Shown: positions 17,822 through 24,213 of the stretch, piece by piece
Layout: each line of letters begins with the position of its first letter
How positions within the stretch are numbered: the stretch's first letter is position 1
Assembly (NCBI GenBank): GCA_937915865.1
Contig: CALGIG010000096.1
Coordinates: forward strand, 12,146 to 76,145
DNA length: 64,000 nucleotides
Source of the DNA: an uncultured Prolixibacteraceae bacterium
GTDB taxonomy: Bacteria > Bacteroidota > Bacteroidia > Bacteroidales > Prolixibacteraceae
Direction: 5' to 3'
The notes under the pieces: model-generated
Told to the model about the DNA's origin: nothing
Databases searched by the model: none
What the model saw: the letters and a program-made list of their open reading frames with translations, nothing else
Translations under genes and position numbers: made by a program

Positions 17822-18937
17822 ATGAAAAAATTAACATTATTCGTCGCCCTGCTTGTTGTTGCCACAGGGCTGGCCGAAGCGCAAAACCTTCCGGCGAAAA
17901 AGGAAATCATGGACAAAATGGTGCTCGCCAATGCCTATTTCATGAAGAAATGGCCCGACACTGGTAAAACTATCATTACTAACAAGGAACGCCCGAGCAA
18001 CATTTGGACACGCGCTGTGTATTACGAAGGATTGATGGCGCTGTACTCGGTCAACCCAGATAAAGCGTATTACAATTACGCCATGTCGTGGGGCGATGCG
18101 CACAAATGGGGACTTAATGGCGGCGTAAAAAATCGCAATGCCGACAACCATTGCTGTGGCCAGACTTACCTCGATTTGTACGAAAAAGAGAAAAATCCGG
18201 AGATGATTAAGGACCTGAAGGAGTCGATTGACCTGATGATTGCTTCGGATAAAATCGACGACTGGACCTGGATCGACGCCTTACAAATGGGAATGCCTGT
18301 GTTTGCCAAACTTAGTGTGATTACCGGCGACAAGAAATACTCCGAACGGATGTACCAAATGTACATGGACTCGAAGGTTCGCCAGGGATTTTATAACCCG
18401 GCAGATGGTCTGTGGTGGCGCGACAAGGATTTCCGTCCTCCGTACAAAGAGCCGAATGGCGAAGATTGCTACTGGTCGCGCGGAAACGGCTGGGTGGTGG
18501 CTGCCCTGGTGCGCGTGATGGAAATTGCGCCGAAAGACCCGCACTACAAGGAATATAAAAAGACTTACCTGGCCATGATGAAAGCCTTGTTGCCGATTCA
18601 GCGCGCCGACGGTTTCTGGAATGCCAGTTTGCACGACCCGACCAACTTTGGCGGTAAAGAGACTTCGGGAACTGGCTTGTTTATATACGGTATGGCCTGG
18701 GGCGTGAATCACGGTATGCTGAGCGCTAAAAAATACATGCCGGCCATTGTGAAAGGCTGGAATGCCATGGCCAATGAATCGGTGCATGCCGACGGCTGTT
18801 TAGGCTTTGTGCAGGGAACCGGCAAACAGCCTTCGGATGGCCAACCGGTGACCTACGACAGCAAACCCGACTTTGAAGACTACGGACTCGGCTGTTTCCT
18901 GCTGGCTGGCAGCGAAGTGTGGAAAATGGCGAAGTAG
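17822..18937 (+). CDS. GH105 unsaturated rhamnogalacturonyl/glucuronyl hydrolase
   Basis: The 371-residue protein starts at the Met preceding a clear signal peptide (MKKLTLFVALLVVATGLAEA); an upstream in-frame Met would only add non-conserved residues. It has the (alpha/alpha)6 pattern of GH88/GH105, including WTRAVYYEGLMAL, NADNHCCGQTYLDLY with the candidate catalytic Asp108, WTWIDALQMGMPVFAKL, YWSRGNGWVVAALVRVME and TSGTGLFIYGMAWG. The family hydrates the unsaturated uronic acid left at the non-reducing end by pectin lyases. That completes the pathway begun by the PL22 enzyme. It is the last clear enzyme of the contiguous RG-I run. Confidence 0.92.
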   Translation: MKKLTLFVALLVVATGLAEAQNLPAKKEIMDKMVLANAYFMKKWPDTGKTIITNKERPSNIWTRAVYYEGLMALYSVNPDKAYYNYAMSWGDAHKWGLNGGVKNRNADNHCCGQTYLDLYEKEKNPEMIKDLKESIDLMIASDKIDDWTWIDALQMGMPVFAKLSVITGDKKYSERMYQMYMDSKVRQGFYNPADGLWWRDKDFRPPYKEPNGEDCYWSRGNGWVVAALVRVMEIAPKDPHYKEYKKTYLAMMKALLPIQRADGFWNASLHDPTNFGGKETSGTGLFIYGMAWGVNHGMLSAKKYMPAIVKGWNAMANESVHADGCLGFVQGTGKQPSDGQPVTYDSKPDFEDYGLGCFLLAGSEVWKMAK

Positions 18938-18943
18938 AAACGA

Positions 18944-18978
18944 AAGACCTAACAGGTTTTCGAAACCTGTTAGGTCTT
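18944..18978. repeat. REP palindrome 1 (CCTAACAGG core)
   Basis: AGACCTAACAGGTTT-tcg-AAACCTGTTAGGTCT is a perfect 15-bp stem, with one further A-T pair outside. It lies directly 3' of the RAYT gene. Two more copies occur within 850 bases. Confidence 0.9.
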
Positions 18979-19006
18979 GTTGCTGAGAATGAGGTGTTGG
19001 GTTAGT

Positions 19007-19582
19007 TTAAATATCGTTCATTTTATCTTCTAAATAGAGCTTATTCAAATCGTGCCAGTATTCGAAATTGCTTTTATCGCCAAACAAACTCAGAATATAA
19101 TTCTTTTCTATACTGGTCGGTCTTTTTGACAAATAGGCCTGATACGATGAGTATTTGTAGTATTTGAAATCATCTGTAAATCCGTGTTTTACAGGATTTA
19201 GATGGATATAGGCAATTAATTGCATTAAATATTCCTCGTCTTCCACCCTAATCCGGTGTAGATGTTCCTGAAACAGACTTCCGGTGCGGTTGTATGCTTT
19301 ATTAATGGCTTTGGTGTAGGCATTAAACAAATTTGAAAAAGCCAGGTAAGGCTTTTGTTTTAGTTTGTCAGTCAGTAAATTATCTTCTTTGATGCGTAAG
19401 GCCAAATGAAAATGGTTTTTCAATAAGCAAAATGCATAGATATCAGTAGCGGGCAGCAGGTACTTTTTCATTAGAGACAGGAAGAAGCTGTAGTTTTTCT
19501 CTTCGATGAAAATGTCTTCCTGATTATTTCCCCTATTAAATACATGGTAAACGACGCCTGATTCAAAGAAATCCTGTTTCAT
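19007..19582 (-). CDS. REP-associated tyrosine transposase (RAYT, TnpA_REP, Y1/HUH)
   Basis: The 191-residue protein fits the Y1 transposase fold of RAYTs. It shows an N-terminal YHVFNRGNN strand, the HUH metal-binding motif in LLKNHFHLAL (His57, His59), SLFQEHLHRIRV, and the catalytic tyrosine in AYIHLNPVKHGF (Tyr125). RAYTs nick single-stranded DNA at REP hairpins and are thought to spread REP elements without behaving as ordinary insertion sequences. A REP palindrome lies 28 bases past the gene's end and another 26 bases before its start. The protein looks complete. Confidence 0.9.
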   Translation of the reverse strand: MKQDFFESGVVYHVFNRGNNQEDIFIEEKNYSFFLSLMKKYLLPATDIYAFCLLKNHFHLALRIKEDNLLTDKLKQKPYLAFSNLFNAYTKAINKAYNRTGSLFQEHLHRIRVEDEEYLMQLIAYIHLNPVKHGFTDDFKYYKYSSYQAYLSKRPTSIEKNYILSLFGDKSNFEYWHDLNKLYLEDKMNDI

Positions 19583-19607
19583 AAGTTTTCGATTTCGGAC
19601 AAAAAAG

Positions 19608-19638
19608 GACCTAACAGGTTTTCAAAACCTGTTAGGTC
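19608..19638. repeat. REP palindrome 2
   Basis: GACCTAACAGGTTTT-c-AAAACCTGTTAGGTC is a perfect 15-bp inverted repeat. It sits just 5' of the RAYT start codon, so the RAYT is bracketed by REP copies 1 and 2. Confidence 0.9.
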
Positions 19639-19789
19639 TCGTAAACCGTTAGTTTTTATCAAATATACAACACTTTTTAATTGAAATTTTGATAGTTTTG
19701 AGTTTTATTCGCCTGATAGTCTGTAAAAAAGATGTCTGTTTGATTTTCAACTTCTTTGTTAAGCTTTATGGTAATCGTATTTATTTTTA

Positions 19790-19820
19790 GACCTAACAGG
19801 TGTCGAAAACCTGTTAGGTC
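19790..19820. repeat. REP palindrome 3
   Basis: GACCTAACAGGT and ACCTGTTAGGTC form a 12-bp stem around a slightly altered apex (gtcgaaa). It lies 38 bases before the nudC start codon, so it falls in the nudC 5' untranslated region. Confidence 0.9.
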
Positions 19821-19857
19821 AATTATCTTTACCGACGCAAATCAATTCGCACATTTC

Positions 19858-20691
19858 ATGATTCAGGATATACACCCGCACCGTTTCAGTAACCAGTATT
19901 TGGCCAACCGCACACCTCAGGAAGATGATTACATCTTTCATTACCAGGGAAATACCATTTTGCTCAAAACCACCAGCGAGGAGCTGTCGCTTCCGCAGAA
20001 GAAAGATTTTCAGGAGATGGGTGAGTCAGCCGAATGGGTTTTCCTGTTTACACTCGATGAGGTGCCGTGTTTCCTGGTTTGGAGCGAGTTGAGATACGAT
20101 AATCCGCAACTGGCCTTTACCGAAATCGGTTTCTTTCGCACTACCGCGCAGCGCGAAATTGGCTGGGTAAGCCTGGTGGGGCTTCACCTGCGCAACTGGT
20201 ACCAACAAAACCGTTTCTGCGGCGTTTGCGGCACCCGCACCCGGCATAAACCCGACGAGCGGGCGGTGGTTTGTCCTGCCTGCAATACGGTGGTGTACCC
20301 CAAAATTTCGCCGGCCATTATTGTGGCCATCCTCAGCAACGACAAGATTTTGCTGGCTAACAACGCCAACTTTGTTGCGAACTGGTACTCGCTGGTGGCT
20401 GGTTACACCGATGTGGGTGAAACGCTGGAAGAAACCGTGCGCCGCGAAGTGAAGGAAGAAGTGGGTCTCGATGTGTGGAATATCCGCTATTACAAGAGTC
20501 AGCCCTGGGAGCTTTCGGGCTCGATGATGATTGGCTTTATTGCCGATGCCGACGAAAACCAACCGATACAAACCGACGACAAAGAGATTACCCACGCTGC
20601 CTGGTTCACCCGAGATAATTTGCCGAACCACCCGAAAAACATCAGCATCGCCGGCGAGATGATTGCTAAGTTTGAAAGGGGAGAGTTGTGA
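19858..20691 (+). CDS. nudC: NADH pyrophosphatase (NUDIX, zinc ribbon)
   Basis: The 277-residue reading starts at the Met of MIQDIHPHRF, since the longer upstream frame runs through a REP palindrome and is not conserved in type. It shows the zinc ribbon FCGVCG plus CPAC, the NUDIX box G-x5-E-x7-REVKEEVG, and SQPWELSGSMM, which matches the SQPWPFPxS array specific to NudC. NudC hydrolyses NADH and NAD-capped RNA 5' ends to nicotinamide mononucleotide and AMP products. It is a housekeeping gene with no link to the flanking pectin enzymes. A direct-repeat copy begins at its stop codon. Confidence 0.9.
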   Translation: MIQDIHPHRFSNQYLANRTPQEDDYIFHYQGNTILLKTTSEELSLPQKKDFQEMGESAEWVFLFTLDEVPCFLVWSELRYDNPQLAFTEIGFFRTTAQREIGWVSLVGLHLRNWYQQNRFCGVCGTRTRHKPDERAVVCPACNTVVYPKISPAIIVAILSNDKILLANNANFVANWYSLVAGYTDVGETLEETVRREVKEEVGLDVWNIRYYKSQPWELSGSMMIGFIADADENQPIQTDDKEITHAAWFTRDNLPNHPKNISIAGEMIAKFERGEL

Positions 20692-20820
20692 AGCCTCATC
20701 CCTGTCCCTTCTCCGAGGAGAAAAGGTGCGCAGGACAGTGATTTGCGAAAATTCTAGCTTTATGATGAACTATTGTGTGTATTTGCCGGCCTAAAAGTCT
20801 CTTGATTTTGGGGTATTTAG
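20691..20820. repeat. 130-bp direct repeat, copy 1
   Basis: It begins AAGCCTCATCC, contains the palindrome CTCCGAGGAG, and carries the long shared block from GGACAGTGATTTGCG through TGTGTGTATTTGCCGGCC. A second copy occurs at 21111-21238. The two flank one small ORF. Confidence 0.9.
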
Positions 20821-20867
20821 TATGCAAAATACCTAAGCAATAAATTGAAACTTTTGAGCGAGAAATA

Positions 20868-21080
20868 ATGAATCTTTTTCTTATAGGTTATCTTGGTGCA
20901 TTCTCAAAGTGGCTTATTGCCAAGTGTAAGAATAGTTATAAGAATGAGTATTTGGGAATTGGTAAACACACACGTTTCTTTGAAGGAATTTCTATTGAAG
21001 CCGAAAACTCAATACTTGGTTTTTTGACAGTCCTTGTTTTGCTTTTTATTTTTTTAATGCTGTTTGAATGTTTCAACTAA
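20868..21080 (+). CDS. small hypothetical protein between direct repeats
   Basis: The 70-residue protein has a hydrophobic N-terminus (NLFLIGYLGAFSKWLIA), a short polar middle with several lysines, and a strong C-terminal membrane segment (ILGFLTVLVLLFIFLMLF). I do not recognise a family. It is the only coding sequence between the two 130-bp direct repeats. It may be a membrane peptide or a chance frame. Confidence 0.4.
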   Translation: MNLFLIGYLGAFSKWLIAKCKNSYKNEYLGIGKHTRFFEGISIEAENSILGFLTVLVLLFIFLMLFECFN

Positions 21081-21110
21081 GAGATGGTATATAAGACTGA
21101 TACATTTTTA

Positions 21111-21238
21111 AAGCCTCATTCCGGCTCTTCTCCGAGGAGAAAGGGTGCAGGACAGTGATTTGCGAAAATTCTAGCTTTATGGTGAACTATTGTGTGTATT
21201 TGCCGGCCTAAAGTCTTCAGGTTGGGGATTTAGGGGGC
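21111..21238. repeat. 130-bp direct repeat, copy 2
   Basis: Apart from a few small indels and substitutions it matches 20691-20820 through the TGCCGGCCTAAA block. Its right end, GGGGATTTAGGGGGC, also matches the tail of the leader repeat at 11111-11269. It ends about 58 bases before the CE7 start. Confidence 0.9.
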
Positions 21239-21268
21239 GTTTTAAATACTTCCTTCATTAAAAAGCTC

Positions 21269-21276
21269 TATTTTTG
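21269..21276 (+). promoter_or_regulatory. putative Bacteroidota -7 promoter box
   Basis: TATTTTTG matches the TAnnTTTG consensus 20 bases before the CE7 start codon. No convincing -33 TTTG is seen. Confidence 0.45.
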
Positions 21277-21295
21277 ACCAACTAATTTTTAAACC

Positions 21296-22603
21296 ATGAT
21301 ACTTAAAAACCTAAAATTATTTTTGGTGCTTGACTTTGTGTTGAGCATTTTCTTTTTGACGGCTCAGCCTGTTGAAAAACTTGTCAAAATTGTCGTTACT
21401 CCTGATCATGCCAACTGGGTTTATAAACCGGGTGAAAGGGCTGGTTTCCAGGTTGCTGTGATGAAAAACAGCGAACTTCTTCAGGATGTCAAAATCAGGT
21501 ATGAATATGGTCCTGAGATGCTTACCCCAACCAAGCGCGACTCGGTTGTTTCAAAAGATGGTCAGTTTAAAATTGACGGGGGAACGATGAAAGACCCAGG
21601 ATTCCTGCGTTGTAAAGTGTCGGTTGTGATCGATGGTGTTCGCTACGAAAACTTGGCCACTGCAGCTTATTCTCCGGAATTGATTAAACCAACCACCGAC
21701 GTTCCGGCTGATTTCGTGCAGTTTTGGGACAAAGCCAAAACCGAGGCAGCTACTGTACCTATGGATGCCAAAATGACTTTGTTACCCGACCGTTGTACAG
21801 AAAAAGTGAATGTTTACCATGTCAATATTCAAAATTACCATATTGGAACACGCCTGTACGGTATCTTGTGTGTTCCTAAAAAAGTGGGTAAATATCCGGC
21901 AGTACTGAAAGTTCCCGGAGCGGGTGTTCGCGCTTATGCCGGCGATGTGGCGATGGCCGAAAAGGGTGTTATCTCACTGGAAATTGGCATTCATGGAATT
22001 CCGGTTACGATGGACCCTTCGGTGTATGTGGATATGAGCCGCTCTGTTCTTGATGGTTACTGGAACTATAACCTTGATGATCGTGACCACTATTATTACA
22101 AACGTGTTTACCTGGGCTGTGTTCGTGCTATCGATTTTCTGTATTCGTTGCCCGAATTTGATGGAACCAATTTGGGCGTTACTGGCGGAAGTCAGGGCGG
22201 CGCCTTGTCGATTGTAACAGCAGGGTTGGATTCGCGTGTGAAATACCTGGCTGCTTTTTATCCGGCACTGTGCGATGTAACCGGTTATTTGTTTGGAAGG
22301 GCAGGAGGCTGGCCGCATATATTTAATGATGCCAATAAGCTTTTCAATGTGAAAAAGGACAAGATCGAAACTTCGAAATATTACGATGTGGTGAACTTCG
22401 CCCGTATAGTGAAAGCGCCAGGTCAGTATTCATGGGGATATAATGATGTAACCTGTCCGCCAACATCAATGTACTCGGCCTATAATGTGATTCAGGCGCC
22501 TAAAAGTTTGTTCATTTATGAAGAAACTGGCCACTGGACTTATCCCGAGCAAAGCGAAAAGCTTCGGAATTGGCTCATTGGCAAACTAACAGAAGCGAAA
22601 TAG
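21296..22603 (+). CDS. CE7-family acetyl esterase (acetylxylan esterase/cephalosporin-C deacetylase-like)
   Basis: The 435-residue secreted protein (signal about 1-23) has an N-terminal beta-sandwich (about 28-125) followed by a CE7 alpha/beta hydrolase domain. The latter shows PADFVQFWDKAK, YGILCVPKKVGKYPAVL, YKRVYLGCVRAIDFLYSLPE, the nucleophile motif GGSQGG (Ser299) and a late His in EETGHWTYPEQ. CE7 esterases remove acetyl groups from short xylan or other oligosaccharides. It sits 2.4 kb past the RG-I run, has its own promoter box and ends in a strong terminator. It may serve that locus or the beta-glucan remnant beside it. Confidence 0.85.
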   Translation: MILKNLKLFLVLDFVLSIFFLTAQPVEKLVKIVVTPDHANWVYKPGERAGFQVAVMKNSELLQDVKIRYEYGPEMLTPTKRDSVVSKDGQFKIDGGTMKDPGFLRCKVSVVIDGVRYENLATAAYSPELIKPTTDVPADFVQFWDKAKTEAATVPMDAKMTLLPDRCTEKVNVYHVNIQNYHIGTRLYGILCVPKKVGKYPAVLKVPGAGVRAYAGDVAMAEKGVISLEIGIHGIPVTMDPSVYVDMSRSVLDGYWNYNLDDRDHYYYKRVYLGCVRAIDFLYSLPEFDGTNLGVTGGSQGGALSIVTAGLDSRVKYLAAFYPALCDVTGYLFGRAGGWPHIFNDANKLFNVKKDKIETSKYYDVVNFARIVKAPGQYSWGYNDVTCPPTSMYSAYNVIQAPKSLFIYEETGHWTYPEQSEKLRNWLIGKLTEAK

Positions 22604-22605
22604 TA

Positions 22606-22648
22606 TTTTTCAGGCCTAGCCAATTCAAAACTAGTTAGGCCTGAAAAA
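22606..22648. terminator. bidirectional terminator between CE7 and GH16 genes
   Basis: TTTTTCAGGCCTA and TAGGCCTGAAAAA form a perfect 13-bp stem with a 17-base loop. The A and T runs at its ends let it work for both convergent genes. Confidence 0.85.
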
Positions 22649-22667
22649 ATCAGAAATGTGTTTTATA

Positions 22668-23513
22668 TTATTTGTTTTTTTGGTAAACCCTGACGTAATC
22701 GATCTCCATAACCTGTGGAAATGCACTGTCGTCGACACCTTTAACAACATCGCTTTCCTCCGCTTTTATTGCTCCCCAGACACCTCCGATAGCAACGTTC
22801 AACAGTAAGTGGAATGGTTTGTCGAATGGCCATTTAGTCACGCCAAGTCCTTCATTTTTATATTCGAAAAACAGATGATTGTCAATATATGATTTAACGT
22901 ATTCAGGGGTCCACTCCCAGGTATACAGGTGGAAAGCAGAGGCTGCGTCGGCAATGAAAGTAGTGTTTGTTTTTTGTGTTCCGTTCTGCCATTGATAATC
23001 CTTCGAATGGGCTGAAGCGTGGATTACTCCCAAATCAGAACCAACATGTTCCATGATGTCGAATTCGCCAACATCGGGCCAACCGCCATCGTTAAACGAC
23101 CAACCTTCGGGCATCATCCAGATAGCCGCCCATGAACCTCTTCCTGCCGGTAATTTTGCCCTGATTTCGAATTTCCCGTATTTCCAATCTGCCTTTGTGT
23201 ATATTCGTGCCGAAGTGTATTTCTTGTTTTCGTAGTCTTCTTTTCGGGCGATAATACTTAGCGTTCCGTTTTCTACCCTGGCATTTTCTATCCTTGCTTT
23301 GGTATAGAATTCGGCTTCATTGTTTCCCCACCCCGATTCGTTGCCTTCAGTGTCGTAATCCCATTTGGATGTATCAGGAATGCCATTGTAATTAAACTCA
23401 TCGCTCCAAACTAACTGATAATCGTTATCGGTTTTTGTACTTTTGGATGAGTTAAACCCTGTAATGAGGAACAATACTAATGAGAATGTTAATAAAGTTA
23501 CTGGTTTCTTCAT
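22668..23513 (-). CDS. GH16 endo-beta-1,3-glucanase (laminarinase-like)
   Basis: The 281-residue secreted protein has an N-terminal signal (LLTFSLVLFLITG) and one GH16 jelly-roll domain. The catalytic core is GEFDIMEHVG with nucleophile Glu150, Asp152 and acid/base Glu155, and WSDEFNYNG and GNNEAEFYT match laminarinase-type GH16. The family cleaves beta-1,3 or mixed beta-glucans internally. The length fits a single-domain enzyme. It is transcribed away from a related but broken GH16 fragment and a PUL-type regulator, which suggests a reduced beta-glucan locus. Confidence 0.92.
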   Translation of the reverse strand: MKKPVTLLTFSLVLFLITGFNSSKSTKTDNDYQLVWSDEFNYNGIPDTSKWDYDTEGNESGWGNNEAEFYTKARIENARVENGTLSIIARKEDYENKKYTSARIYTKADWKYGKFEIRAKLPAGRGSWAAIWMMPEGWSFNDGGWPDVGEFDIMEHVGSDLGVIHASAHSKDYQWQNGTQKTNTTFIADAASAFHLYTWEWTPEYVKSYIDNHLFFEYKNEGLGVTKWPFDKPFHLLLNVAIGGVWGAIKAEESDVVKGVDDSAFPQVMEIDYVRVYQKNK

Positions 23514-23579
23514 AAGATTATTTTGTTAATTATTTTTTATTTTTTCCCTATTTACTATTGACAGATGAGCTAATAGATA

Positions 23580-24001
23580 CTATTTGTAAACCCTGATATA
23601 ATCAACTTCCATTGTGGCATCGGTGAGATTTTGCCCGACTGAACCTCCAAAAGTTCCGCCCATAGCAACATTCATAATTAAAAAGAAATCGTGATTGAAT
23701 GGGATCGCATTTGAGTTGGCAACAGTGTGATAGGTTTTATTATCCACTGAAATGCTAATTGAGGAGATGGTCCATTCAACACTGTAAGTATGAAATTCAG
23801 TCGTTGCATTCGAAATCATGGTCGTATTGCCATTTGCATTTTACCGTTGAAATTGGTAACAATACCAATTGTTGTTTCTTTAGCAACAACAGCAACACCA
23901 GAAATTGGTTATCCGTTTACAATTCCCTTAACCAGCGTCCCTTATGCAAACAGCACATAAGAGCCCACCAAAAACGAAAGAGTCAAGATTGTTTTTTTCA
24001 T
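23580..24001 (-). pseudogene. SusC-like N-terminus joined to GH16 C-terminus (chimeric pseudogene)
   Basis: From the Met at 24001 the minus strand reads a signal peptide MKKTILTLSFLVGSYVLFA, a stop, then GTLVKGIVNG, another stop, then PISGVAVVAKETTIGIVT and NFNGK. This is the carboxypeptidase-regulatory-like domain that opens SusC TonB receptors. At about 23820 the frame shifts into 79 residues of a GH16 C-terminus (FHTYSVEWT, FFLIMNVAMGGTFGG, MEVDYIRVYK). The plug, barrel, SusD and GH16 catalytic core are missing. The simplest reading is one large internal deletion in a glucan PUL followed by decay. Confidence 0.8.
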
Positions 24002-24213
24002 AGATTGATAAGAATTAGTTATTGTCAACTTTCCCAGTTGATTTTCAGCGACAAATCTATGATGTGGGCGACTATCTATGAAAAGACTTTGGTACTGCAA
24101 AAATACATCAGAAAGGACTAAGTATTACATCAAAAATACATCATCCGTATTCTAAAGTTTTCACAATGTGTATGCTGTATTTTTTTGTATTACAATTCTA
24201 TTCTCAAATTGAA

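Noticed and set aside
19756..19857. Longer nudC reading starting 34 codons upstream
   Set aside because: The extension runs through a REP palindrome and has no NudC-like sequence. The Met at 19858 gives a normal N-terminus.
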